Assembly (NCBI RefSeq): GCF_037975245.1
Contig: NC_092564.1
Location: forward strand, 27,012,984-27,076,983
Source: Apostichopus japonicus
Taxonomy: Eukaryota; Echinodermata; Holothuroidea; Aspidochirotida; Stichopodidae
Direction of reading: 5' to 3'
Length of the DNA stretch: 64,000 nucleotides
Shown here piece by piece: positions 51,601-60,984 of this stretch (position 1 is the stretch's first letter; each line of letters starts with the position of its first letter). The position numbers and the translations under genes were made by a program. The notes beneath the pieces are model-generated. The model saw only the letters and a list, made by a program, of their open reading frames with translations. It made no database searches and was not told the origin of the DNA.

Positions 51601-53328
51601 ATTTAGCAATAAACAATTCCTGAATCCCAATTATAATATGTCTGCAATGATCATAACAACATTTATTTAAAAAAAATGGGCAAATTCATAAGACATGCTA
51701 AATTACGTCTGCTTTGCATTTTGTTAGCATACTGTCTATATGTCATGAAATCAACATTTTGTCAAACTTAAATGAACATGTCAACACCTAAACGTTCCAA
51801 AGCTACGGTTTAAACCTTAAAATATAAATGTGGGAGCTAAGGATATACATGAACTGAAGCGTGAAAACAAGGCATATTATGCCAAGATTAACTAATTGTT
51901 TGTTCACCAAATGGAGCATATCGATTCAACTTAAAGTAAATCAAAGATGGATGTTTCCATCTGTATAGCGGGATCCTTTAGTATTATAAGATCAAAATGT
52001 GACAAGGCCACTTGTACCATAGTCCACTTGTACCTAAATCCACTTGTACCAAAGTCCAATTGTACCTAAGTCCACTTGTACCATTAGTATTAGTATTATA
52101 TGCATTACCATATGCATTAAGATCAAAATGTTACAAGTCCACTTGCACCTAAGTCCACTTGTACCTAAGTCCACTTGTATACAATAGTCCACTTGTAGTA
52201 GGCCTATATCTATAAGTCATTGCATATAAAGCACAAGCACAGAACTGTTTGATTTTTCGTATTCCATGTATTAAGTTAACATTTATGTGTATAATTTCTT
52301 ACCCAAAGCAAACACACGAACCTAAATTGTTCATAGCTCACGCCAACGTTGGTATCTGTCACTTGCATTGCTGCTGTTTTAATGAATACTTATATAAATA
52401 GGTATCACTGTCATACATAACTTAGATATTACTTCCGCGTGTGTGTAATAACTGTCGACTATAAATATGCTTATAGCTCAACTGACACAATCTTAATTTT
52501 ATGTCATTAAACTTGTGATAAAATTCTAATCTATAATCGCAAATGTCGTTCATCTGACATGTATTGACACCGCTCTCTATATAAGCCTACACCCACACAA
52601 ATGAAAGTCACGTTGACGCTGGGTCTTATCCCCGTTGCTATCGCGAAGATAATTTGTGAAAAGATGTTAATTTCTCTGGTATGGGTATGATAACGCCCAC
52701 GTACTTCAATGCATAAAATTCCTCCAAGGGCTTCTTGTCGTTTCTGCGTTATTGAAAGCTTCGCCGAGAAGCTCACTACATCTTAGCGGTACAGAATATG
52801 TTCGATATAAGAACACTTTGTCGTGCACAGGCGTAAGCGGAGGCTAATAATAATAATAATTATAATAAAAATAAAATAATAATAATAAAATGACAGGCCA
52901 ATCAACTGCTCCGAGTTTCGAGACAGTTGAACTACGTACACACACATATCCTATACTTGAACACACACACGACGACATCGCATATCAAGGTATAGTAATA
53001 GCAATTGAGCAGTCAAAAATACGAGTCAATGACAACGGGAATTTACAGTTAGTGTTTATGGTGAACCCATCCGAGCAAGGAACACTTAAAAGGGAATGGA
53101 AATATGCACACACACACCATCACACAAACACAAAGAAGAGAGTAATGACGTACATTTATATTATAACTTTAATTATATACATATAAATATATTTAATCAT
53201 ACCATCGTTATTAATTTATTTTATTAGAAATGGGAGAAGTGTCACAGACTGATGAAAATGAGCCAACTATCAACGATGATGATGTCACAGACAAAGATGG
53301 CGGGAGCACGGAAGTGAACGACTCCTAG
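27429..53328 (+). CDS. SCG3: Secretogranin-III-like acidic secreted protein, 11 coding exons
   Basis: Spliced CDS: 27429-27501, 35131-35174, 37080-37125, 40016-40123, 43366-43511, 44144-44284, 45220-45328, 45918-46010, 47141-47434, 49648-49719 and 53228-53328. It gives 408 residues (vertebrate SCG3 is about 470). All junctions are GT/AG and all phases agree. It opens with a signal peptide ([17 protein letters not shown]) and is then rich in Glu, Asp, Ser and Gln, with an acidic run around residues 302-321. Two helical parts recall SCG3: [12 protein letters not shown] through [14 protein letters not shown] (about 123-160), and [15 protein letters not shown] (about 236-250), where SCG3 has a comparable SPEEGV segment. 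Only one dibasic pair (RR, in a helix) is present, unlike a peptide precursor. SCG3 binds chromogranin A and cholesterol-rich membrane and helps sort cargo into dense-core granules. The gene structure is secure. The SCG3 name is a moderately confident inference; another granin-like protein is possible. Confidence 0.6.
30395..30545. repeat. AT-rich compound microsatellite
   Basis: TATATA with two copies of CATATATATATGGTATATGAA and blocks of TATAGGCTATATA like those at 8.4 kb. In intron 1 of the secretogranin-III-like gene. Confidence 0.8.
31550..31677. repeat. (AT)n microsatellite, about 125 bp
   Basis: TA dinucleotides with a few interruptions; intronic. Confidence 0.9.
31680..31865 (+). 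repeat. Degenerate tandem repeat, unit about 24 bp
   Basis: Units of the form GTGTATGGTGTAACCATATA recur about seven times with drift, directly after the (AT)n array. Confidence 0.6.
33455..33502. repeat. (AT)n microsatellite
   Basis: Pure TA run of about 45 bp; intronic. Confidence 0.9.
34495..34592 (+). repeat. Probable headless copy of the 34.8-kb SINE plus AT-rich tail
   Basis: CCACTGTTCCAACTCACTAC AATTTCA and the following ATATTTATTT stretch resemble the 3' body of the element at 34832-34985 with a small internal deletion. There is no tRNA head. The copy is short, so the call is tentative. Confidence 0.4.
34832..34985 (+). repeat. tRNA-derived SINE, second family, with (AT)n tail
   Basis: The head has A box TAGCCTAGTGG (34839-34849) and a perfect B box GGTTCGAATCC (34883-34893). 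An anticodon stem (TCCGC/GCGGG) can form around a loop with ACA in the anticodon position. The acceptor has a G-G mismatch and the T stem is broken, so this is a SINE head or tRNA pseudogene. A short body (TTTTTTCACTGTTC, CCAACTCATTACGATTTTCA) runs into (AT)n. Confidence 0.55.
35131..35174 (+). CDS. SCG3: Secretogranin-III-like gene, exon 2 (44-nt microexon)
   Basis: Residues 25-39, [15 protein letters not shown]. The acceptor TTTACTTCCGTAG follows a long pyrimidine tract and the donor is TTG|GTAAGT. Phase 1 in, phase 0 out. Because 44 is not a multiple of three, skipping this exon would shift the frame. Confidence 0.65.
37080..37125 (+). CDS. SCG3: Secretogranin-III-like gene, exon 3 (46-nt microexon)
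   Basis: Residues 40-54, [15 protein letters not shown]. The acceptor is CATTTGCAG and the donor ACAG|GTAAGT. Phase 0 in, phase 1 out. Exons 2 and 3 together are 90 nt and could be skipped as a pair without a frame change, because exon 1 leaves phase 1 and exon 4 enters in phase 1. Confidence 0.65.
39606..39658. repeat. (AT)n microsatellite
   Basis: Pure TA run of about 50 bp; intronic, about 360 bp upstream of exon 4. Confidence 0.9.
40011..40018 (+). promoter_or_regulatory. Tandem NAGNAG splice acceptor of exon 4
   Basis: TTCAGCAG offers two adjacent 3' splice sites three bases apart. With the phase-1 G from the previous exon, one choice gives GCA GTC CCA and the other GTC CCA, so the products differ by a single Ala. 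Such sites often yield both forms. Confidence 0.5.
40016..40123 (+). CDS. SCG3: Secretogranin-III-like gene, exon 4
   Basis: Residues 55-90, from [16 protein letters not shown] to DEESPA. The donor is GCTG|GTAAGC. The acceptor is a tandem TTCAGCAG: use of the second AG (exon from 40019) stays in frame and drops one Ala. Phase 1 in and out, so the whole exon can be skipped in frame. The composition is acidic and polar with no predicted secondary structure landmark. Confidence 0.65.
43366..43511 (+). CDS. SCG3: Secretogranin-III-like gene, exon 5
   Basis: Residues 91-139. It starts [20 protein letters not shown] and continues into a helix-prone stretch ([17 protein letters not shown]). The acceptor is TTCAACAG and the donor TAC|GTAAGG. 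Phase 1 in, phase 0 out. The end of this exon together with exon 6 forms the part most like the central helix of SCG3. Confidence 0.7.
44144..44284 (+). CDS. SCG3: Secretogranin-III-like gene, exon 6
   Basis: Residues 140-186: [20 protein letters not shown] and onward to [15 protein letters not shown] long amphipathic helix with the only dibasic pair (RR) of the protein. The acceptor is TTACTGTAG and the donor CCG|GTAACT. Phase 0 in and out, 47 codons. Confidence 0.7.
45220..45328 (+). CDS. SCG3: Secretogranin-III-like gene, exon 7
   Basis: Residues 187-222, a Pro/Tyr/Gln/Glu-rich spacer ([20 protein letters not shown] through [12 protein letters not shown]). Its many tyrosines next to acidic residues could be sulfated in the Golgi, as in other granins; that is inference. 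The acceptor is TTGTACAG and the donor CAAG|GTACTA. Phase 0 in, phase 1 out. Confidence 0.65.
45918..46010 (+). CDS. SCG3: Secretogranin-III-like gene, exon 8
   Basis: Residues 223-253, [20 protein letters not shown] followed by [12 protein letters not shown] helix then a turn and a TPENGV motif, which is the best local likeness to SCG3 (SPEEGV in vertebrates as I recall it). The acceptor is AATACAG and the donor ATGA|GTGAGT. Phase 1 in and out. Confidence 0.7.
46669..46692. repeat. (C)11 plus (CA)n microsatellite
   Basis: Poly-C then CACACACACACA, in intron 8 of the secretogranin-III-like gene. Confidence 0.8.
47141..47434 (+). CDS. SCG3: Secretogranin-III-like gene, exon 9 (largest)
   Basis: Residues 254-351. 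A short helix ([20 protein letters not shown]), a Tyr/Gly/Ser-rich acidic linker, a strongly acidic run ([20 protein letters not shown]) and a Gln/Asn/Lys-rich helix ([20 protein letters not shown]). The acceptor TTGACTTTTCCAG is strong; the donor is GAAG|GTACGA. Phase 1 in and out. SE/SSSE motifs are plausible Fam20C-type phosphorylation sites; that is inference. Confidence 0.75.
49648..49719 (+). CDS. SCG3: Secretogranin-III-like gene, exon 10 (72 nt)
   Basis: Residues 352-375, [20 protein letters not shown] followed by WLEK. The acceptor is TATGATTAG and the donor AAAG|GTAAAT. Phase 1 in and out, so it is skippable in frame. The short amphipathic WLEK helix may match a C-terminal helix of SCG3, but the likeness is weak. 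Confidence 0.65.
50241..51459. mobile_element. hAT-like transposon, same family as 17049, with perfect 8-bp target duplication and a nested insertion
   Basis: The left end is CAGTGGCGGCGGAACC and the right end TTCCGCCGCGCCTG, which are imperfect inverted repeats. Flanks are the perfect direct repeat ATTAAAGT at 50233-50240 and 51460-51467. Poly-G/poly-C stretches lie just inside each end. A second element (50755-51116) is inserted within; without it this one is about 857 bp. The interior at about 51312-51412 matches 17187-17274. It sits in the last intron of the secretogranin-III-like gene. Confidence 0.75.
50755..51116. mobile_element. Nested hAT-like MITE
   Basis: Starts CAGGGGCGTCGGAGCC and ends GCTTCCGACGCCCTTG, giving inverted repeats of about 14 bp with one or two mismatches. 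It is 362 bp long and lies wholly inside the 50241-51459 element. No clean 8-bp duplication is visible (ATTTAATT against TAATTATT). The interior shares a degraded GGGAAGTGCC...GGTGGCGC segment with the host element, so the two are relatives. Confidence 0.6.
52010..52200 (+). repeat. Tandem GTCCACTTGTACC repeats
   Basis: A 16-bp unit (TAAGTCCACTTGTACC and variants) occurs in two clusters. They are separated by a duplicated TTATATGCATTA/AAGATCAAAATGT(G/T)ACAA module. In the last intron of the secretogranin-III-like gene. Confidence 0.75.
52846..52890. repeat. (TAA)n microsatellite
   Basis: TAA/AAT trinucleotide repeats with slight interruptions, in the last intron. Confidence 0.8.
53228..53328 (+). 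CDS. SCG3: Secretogranin-III-like gene, last coding exon
   Basis: Residues 376-408 and the TAG stop: [20 protein letters not shown] then [13 protein letters not shown]. The acceptor is TTATTTTATTAG. The acidic, low-complexity tail fits the rest of the protein. A different entry phase would also stay open for a while, but only phase 1 fits exon 10's end and keeps the acidic composition. Confidence 0.65.
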
Positions 53329-56300
53329 TTACGATCCTTCTTAGTTTCACGGTGGTACATTCCATGAGTTCACATTATAGCCCTTCAGTCCGTCTGTGGT
53401 CCCATTTCGTGGGATTCATGTTTGTTTTCATTTTCTTTCTATTCTGAAGCTGTAGTATGTCTAGAAGTAAGAGCACCGTATAACATTTCTAACCCATAAT
53501 CCCCTGATTATAATTTAAGTTTTAGAGTATATCCTTCCTATCATGTTTCAATTGCTTGTAATCGTAGATTACCACTTATGCCGCACAAGTCAGTTTATAT
53601 AATGTTATTAATCTTGCAGCAGAAAACAAAAATGTTTCGTAATTTCGTGCATATAACTGTATAAAGAGATTAAATGTGTTCGTATTTTACAAAACGTTTC
53701 ATCGGATTCTCAAATTGAAGGCCCGAATTTCATTATAGGAAGACTTCTTTAACGCAGATTTTTACGTCACCATACGTATAAGCACTGAACAAGCTATAAA
53801 AATCCAGGTCAAAATCCTGCGTAATCGTCCTTCTTGTAGCCTCCAACTGGAATTACTTACTTTCCGTTGGTCTAATTCAGTTTTTCGTCTTCACCACCAA
53901 CCCAACAGAAAACACTCTCATTTTTATTATTGTACCTACAAAATTAGATACTTTGTCCTCTCACAAGATATGAAGACATTTTTTAAATTATATATATATA
54001 GTTTTATTCTATTCATATTATATTTTCACTTTTAATTTTTTGATTGTTCATTACCCACCAAACTCTGTGGATGTAATTTAAAGCATAGCACATTTTTTTC
54101 ATTAATAAAAATAACTATACTAGTAAAGTCACTTTCCTGTGTTTTGAGAACTAGTTTCATTGTTATTGTTTGTTTTTGAGGGTCTTCTCTTATAAATATG
54201 ATTAAGTATAAGCGATAAGTTGTATCTTGTAATTAAAAAAAAAAAAACATAGAGGTCGAACTTGACTTGAGTTTTATTATCAAACTTGTACAAACTGTTT
54301 CTAATTTTATCGGTAAAGGGAAAAAAAGTAGCACTGTGGAAATCAGAAGACATTTGATAAAACTAAACAAGGAGTTTCATTTCTTGACACATATATAGTT
54401 GCTTTAGTTGCCAAATCTTGTCGAAGACCAGGAAGTTGTAGTTAGATATTTAAATGATTAAACAACTTTCTTTAAAATGGTAATGACACTGTTTACATAC
54501 ATAATTTCAAATTTCGTGATTTCTTTGTTCTTCTATTAAGGCTAACTGTATCAGTCCACTTATACGCTTTTCTTGAGTGAAGATTTTTTTATAAGGTTAC
54601 AAAAATGGTGTCAAATATTCGTCCACAATGTTGCTACTTGGACAAGTTTTTATTGTGAATATAGAAAGATTTCATTTTCTTCCACTTTGCTGACATGTTT
54701 ATGTTTTTTAAAAGATAAGGATAAGGTTTTTTAGTTTTTAGAGCTTCACGTGTTCATTCTTATAGTGTAATAGTGTTCATGACAGTTATTAAAGTTTACA
54801 CGTTTTCAACCCACATATCGGGTATGCAACGAATATTGTCATCAAGAAATCTTGATATCTGAAAATGTAAAACTTCCTATGAATAATTTCCCACAAACAG
54901 CTTTTTTTCATGTCCTCTTCTGCATGCTGAAAACATAATTGAATGTTAACTAATTGTATAACAGTGAAACACAAAATCCAATTTGTTATTAAATGTGCAA
55001 TATTCGTTCCATAATTGGTCGCATAAAACAATAAAAACTTCTTAAGATATTGCCTGAGTACTTATTGTATAAACTATTTGTAAAAATTATTCCTTGCTAA
55101 TTAGGTACCACAAGATGAACATTCAAGAAACTATTCAAGTACTTACAAGAAACCACAGATTGATTTGCATTGTGTTCGTACAAGATATTGAAAATATATT
55201 GAAAATAATGTGAATAACCAAACAGCTATCTTGATGAATAATAGAGAATGAATGTTTTCACGGTAGCATTAAACCGAGGCTTAGAGCAACTATTGTTTTC
55301 ACACAAATGTGAGATAGATTGACATAACAAGGGTTGTTACTAGCGACGCTTGTGAGACTGGCTGTGCTGGATAGGTAAACGAATGCATGTGCAAGAATTT
55401 TTTCAGTATATCTTTAAATCTGACTTATTCTGAGACTGGAGTTGACCCACTCCTTTTTTTTTTGGTTATATAATAAACTAATACCTCCACCAGTTTTGAT
55501 AAGTTAGCATAGATTCTAGATACCACTTTGAAAAAGGTTCAAGACTGACTCATTTCCCCAAAGTACTTTTTAATTTATAAATGAAATGCATTCGTTCTAA
55601 TTACCTAAAGGTGCATAGTGGGGTTCATGCGTGAAGCCATTTTGATTGGTTAGTTTATGCGTTAATAGTCAATTGTACGTTAATAGTTAATGTTATACTG
55701 AATCTGTACAACGCAAATAAGTTTATTTAACAGTCGCATCTCATAACAAGTCCGTCACATGACTCAGTATAGAGTACCAGCATATAGTATTCAACTAACT
55801 AGTAGGCATAGTCACGTGTGATGACGCCATCAATTAAGTTACAGCATTTTCGTTTAAATAAGCACGTAACTATGCTCAGAATTGATCTTTACCCACTAAT
55901 TCTATCGCTGGCATAATTTTACACATTTCAAATAGTTGTATTCACTGTCCTTCTCGTGTATGTTTTTAATGCAAACTTCAATTTTAAGAGAATTTTTTAA
56001 TTAATATATCAATTAATTAATGTTAAAGGCGCTATTCTTATTCTTACAGTTCTAGAACAGTCATGTATGGGTTTTCAGTCGAATGAGACATTTTCCGAAC
56101 CTTGGTAATTTCATGTTTGCTTTATATATAAACAGATGCAGTTTTAATGCATAGCTTTAAAGAATTCTACAGATCTCAAGTTAAGATGGGTCAGGTTGGA
56201 CATTCCATGCACTTTTTATTAAACAGAGAACATGGGAATATAATAATAATAAAAAATGCAAACTCTGCGGTCGGGATTATGTCATTAACAAATAGTGTGT

Positions 56301-57944
56301 GGGCACATTGGTACAAACCAGTAGTTAACAAACTTGTAGACCATTCCAGGTCCAAGTTATGCTTATATGACTTCAACAGCTGGCCAACCAAAAGACGTTT
56401 GGTAACTTGCTTAATATGTGATTAAGAAATTGTGAAGAAAAACAAAACCTTTTGGAAAAATGGCATACTTTACAGCATTAGTAAATTTAGTACACACATA
56501 GTGTTTAATTGAAGGCTCCTAATTGACTGTTAATCTACACGAAACTGCATTGCAAGTCCAACATTATCCCATATTATTTGCTCAGATAAAATTTCCGCTC
56601 CATCTTCCAAGTCACAAACCTTTTTCTCTTCGGTGAAAATGCCCCCCCTTTTTTTTTACTTTTTTTTATACTTTTCTTGACATTCTGAAGTGAAACTCAT
56701 GACGAAGGTTATATTGCTGTTGTATACGCTTTCGCTGTTGAAGCATTACTAACGACTTCGACGTCACTTCGTGTAACGAAGAACATCGTTTGAAATATCT
56801 TTGGTGTAGATCAGATTCGCTTTTAGTAATTCAGTGTATTACCTTTATTTCGACCCATATATAAAAGCGCCATGTTATTATTCATGTTACGATCGTTGGT
56901 ATATACCCTACTGTACTATCATACATTCTGTTGTTGTCATGGACACCATTTGAAGATAAATAGTATCATCTCTATGCCATTTTACTTGAGTAAAAGCCTT
57001 ATCAAATTTTATTTGTGTAATATATATATAAATAGATATATAAATATATATGTCGCCAATGAATCACAATTTACTATGCCAATGGGGTTGAAAGCAGTAA
57101 TTTACATTGTAGAGAATAAAAAGATTCGAAAACAATAAAAATACATGAGTAAAATTGTCTTCATTATTAGGAATTCTTTTGCCACTTTCTAGTAAAGTCT
57201 TCTTCTGTATTGCTGGTAACTTTAAACGAGTGTGGCTTAGTGTGCTTCCAGATACAATTAGGAGTTGTAAAGTAAATGTATCAGTCTTTCATTATCAGTC
57301 CATTTGAAGTTTCTGAGGTACTTATTCTCGCCAAATGTGTCAAGAAGCACTCAACTAGCCGAATTCGTATACTGACAACGTGCTACGATACGTAACTATA
57401 GCGTTATATGCACACACTGACAGGTCAGGCACACACATATACAACGGTTGTGAGCAAAGAACCAATCTGTGGGCGAGCCTAATTGCCCTCTTACAGAACT
57501 ACAACTGAAGTAGCGTTTGAGACATAAGTCCTCTATGCAAGTACACTTGAGAACAACATATAAATATAGTTTACTTAAATTATCGCACTTAAATGGTCAT
57601 TTAATTCATGATAAAACCATGTGGCTTTTCAGACTAATGCTTATCACTAAAGCTTATCCCTATCACTACCGCGCAGGAATGGTTGGGGGGGGGGAGGGGT
57701 GTCGTCACTTCGACATGAAAATTCAACATTTCGATGGATCCCCGAAATTGCACAGTTTATGTAGTATTCCGACAACAAAAGTAAAAATATCAAGAAAAGA
57801 GAAAGATAGAAGACGGATATTTGCAAATAATAACCAGAATGCAAAAATGCATTGTGGTTTCGATGATGTAACATTAGTAGTTTTCTTCATGAATCTGACG
57901 TAATGTATAGTGATAGTGTACATGTTGACAATGGTTTCGCGTTT
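53329..57944. other. 3' UTR and downstream flank of the secretogranin-III-like gene
   Basis: AT-rich with several AATAAA candidates (54104, 55025). The reading frames here show no domain or exon structure. A poly-G run lies at 57685-57694. Confidence 0.5.
54104..54109 (+). promoter_or_regulatory. Candidate polyadenylation signal of the secretogranin-III-like gene
   Basis: AATAAA 776 bp after the stop codon. Another lies near 55025. The choice cannot be settled from sequence alone. Confidence 0.25.
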
Positions 57945-58490
57945 TCACCTCTGATGACCCTAAATGACCTTTGACCTCCACCAAAAACAAAAGGCTTCTT
58001 CAACTCAATGTGGTACTTCTACACACTAAATTAGTGGTCGGCCCAAGCTTCCACTATTGAGATATCGTGATTACAAGGTTCGAATCCTGGTGACCCCAAA
58101 TTACCTTTGCCGTCCACCAAAAACAATAAGCTTCTTTTACACAATGTGGTACTCCTACACACCAAATATTAGGTCTGCCCATGATTCTCTTCTTGAGATA
58201 TCGTGTTTACGAGGTTTTCACAATTTGACAGCTGGTGACCCCAAATGACCTTTGAACTCCACCAAAAACAATGAGCTTCTATTACACAATGTGGTACTTC
58301 TGCACAACAAATATGAAATTGGTCTGACCTTCTTTTCTTGAGATATCGTGTTTACAAGGTTTTCACAATTTGACCCCTGGTTACCCCAAATGACCTTTGA
58401 CCCCCACCACTTGGTGGTGGTACTTCTACACACTAAATATGAAATTGGTCTGAAATTCCCTTCTTGAGACATCGTGTTTACAAGCTGGGC
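57945..58490 (+). repeat. Satellite of about 145 bp, four copies, each with a DR1-type motif
   Basis: Each unit has TGACCTTTGACCTCCACCAA, AAAACAA(T/A)(A/G)(A/G)GCTTCT, CAATGTGGTACTTCTACACA and TTGAGATATCGTGTTTACAA in that order. The spacing of the first motif is 136, 145 and 145 bp. The motif at 57965-57977 is the exact complement of AGGTCAAAGGTCA, the DR1 site bound by HNF4 and PPAR/RXR-type receptors. Other copies at 58101, 58246 and 58391 have one to three changes. The last unit is partly deleted and ends in a CA-rich stretch. Confidence 0.8.
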
Positions 58491-60842
58491 GTCACAAACG
58501 CACTCACACACACACCCCCACACACATAAACATATACGCCATTATGAACGCAAATGTTACGATTATCATCGAAACCAAAAAGTAGCTAAATGCATGCCTA
58601 AACTCAAAGATAAAACAACTTATTTTGAAAACCGACGTCGAAACTTCGACTTACACTGTTTCACTTTCCAATCAAAAGCAAGTTGAAAATTGGGATAAAA
58701 TGACGAAATTTCAGAAAAAGATTTCATTTTGATTGACGTAAATTAGTCTAACGTTTGGGAGGAGGAGCTAATAGTTCAGCATTTATAGCATAGATTATAG
58801 CACCTGCAGTTAACCATTCGATAACTTTGTTCCTCTTAACCTCTTAACGAGGTGATTCCGTATACCATACAAAAGGCGTCATATATCGGCAAACTGTACC
58901 TCTACTAGCCTAAATTCGACCTTAAACAAAACACCAACGTAAACGCATCTGCATCATCTTAGTGAGATAAATCCCACCAATTGATAACCTTTGTTACGTT
59001 TCCTGAGGGAGTGTCAGTCGGAGGTCAGAACAAAACTAAAGTTAACCAACACTGTTACGACAGTTCTTTAAAGTCCGTCTCATGATTTGAGAAGATATGA
59101 AGTTATCAAGGATAACCTCGTAATGAAAGTATACGTTATTTTATGAATGTTTTCTCAGATAATGAGTTCAAGACTCTCACAGATGTAAAACCACTTTATG
59201 TTGGTGTGTTCCATTTATCAATTAGTACAGTTGGTCCGTTTAAGATATACCCCTCCGAGTCGTTCATCGATCTCTTGCGCATGACTTAGATCACCTACTT
59301 TAAAACCATGCAAGTAGTTGCATTTGCAGCATAATTTCTCTCGACATCAAATACGATTGAATAACACCATTTTGCCAGACTGGTGCTATAAACCTACTAT
59401 AAGGGTTAACTTGAATTATACCTATTTTCAAGAATCTGTTGCTGTAGATTTTCCCGCTTATCAATAACTACTTAGGTTATAGTTATACTGGTTAGTTTGA
59501 CATTTTAGGCAATAGTCGAAAGTGGGATATTTATCCTTGATACAAACCAAGTGAAGTAACGTAGAGAACATCTTCCGAATAGCTGTGGCAGGCTTTTTGC
59601 ACCTTTTTTTAAATTAACAAACGTAATCATTAACAGCTGTCACAGATGGAAATGCTAAGTGGTTGTTAATATACTAATATATTCACTGCGATATGTTACC
59701 AACTGTCTTAGAAATGTTAGATGATACTTACTGGAGTTTGGTGATGCAAGAGTTTGTAAATTATGTAAATGACAACCTATACTCACTTTCAACATTTTTC
59801 TGAAGTATGTTGGATTAGGTGCTCACTCGACTCAGTTTTGCAGTAAATCGTTCAATTGATCATTTTTCACATTACATCGATTTAATATGTTTGTTGGAAA
59901 ATATTGACTTATTCAGATCAAAAGTAAGAACTGTCCTAATTCTGTGGCAAACAAAATTGTTGCTTTAATAATATCGATATATTTTATTGAACATTTTTTG
60001 TGTGCAGATGATTGTTGAATGTTAGGAGGGAGAAAATTAATGAATATATGGTGTTCATTGTTGGACTGATGATATTTTGGTAAACAATAACTCAATTTGT
60101 TTGTAAATGATGAGCAAGATCGCAGAGTTCTTCATTTTGTAATTGCGAATTACTAACGTTTATACTGTAAAATAGTGACTAATCAAAATTATTAAATTAA
60201 TTACGGAAACATATAAACATATCAGTTACACCTTAACGTTTCCACAATAATACAATTATGCTAGGTTAATATCACTAAAAGTATATATTTTTACGGGTCG
60301 ATTGGTTTACGTGGATTATTCTATTTGTATTGGTGGAAGGGAATTTAATTTCAATATTACAGACAGACTAAAAGTTATTTGGTTTATTTTCAGAATAACA
60401 TGTGACATTTGAATGATTTTAACCCTGTAAAGTATAGTATTGCCGCAAAATCTAATTCTACAAAGTAAACTACAATAATCTCCTTTCAGTTGGGAGTTTG
60501 GTTTTAGAACATTATTTCAGTTGCGATTAACACATAAACGTAAACTAACGACCTAAAACAGAGACACAATATCCATTTCGGAGAATAATACAGATACAAT
60601 TAACAGTGCCATCTGTCTGTTATTAAGTTTTTATTTTGTAAACCTTAACAAAAATACCCGGTTTCACGAAATTGATGGTTCACAGTAAAGCATCGTGCTT
60701 ATTATTTTCGATTGCCAAGCTAGATTTGTCAATGTCACCAACTTTGGGGAACTTCATTTCTCATCCGAAAGCCAAATCGTGTAGCATGCAATATTGAATG
60801 AGATGCACATTGTACGGTTATGAACAATACTATTTAACTTTA

Positions 60843-60918
60843 CGTGTAAGTTGTAATCCATAAGCTCTTGCGGGGTTCTCCCACATTTGCGGTCGCTTAA
60901 GCGTCGTAAAAAAACTGA
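60843..60918 (+). repeat. 5'-truncated copy of the 6.7-kb SINE (tail only)
   Basis: CGTGTAAGTTGTAATCCATA, then GGTTCTCCCACATTTGCGGTC and the GTCGTAAAAA end match 6858-6935 nearly base for base. No tRNA head is present. In place of GAA repeats the tail runs into GAT/GAC repeats, so tail composition differs between copies. Confidence 0.65.
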
Positions 60919-60984
60919 TGATGATGACGACGACGACGACGACGACGGTGACGACGACGATGATGACGATGATTAAGATGACGA
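60919..60984 (+). repeat. (GAT/GAC)n trinucleotide array
   Basis: Imperfect GAT and GAC repeats directly after the SINE tail; probably grown from the SINE's own simple-repeat end. Confidence 0.7.

Larger units (their letters stand above)
43512..53227 (+). other. Introns 5-10 of the secretogranin-III-like gene
   Basis: Intron sizes shorten to 0.6-2.2 kb in the middle of the gene, then rise to 3.5 kb for the last, which has been enlarged by about 1.2 kb of nested hAT-like elements. The remainder is AT-rich with no other coding signal. Confidence 0.6.

Noticed and set aside
57517-57903. 128-codon frame at 57.5 kb as a gene
   Set aside because: It runs through a poly-G tract and has no domain, exon structure or codon bias that I can see.
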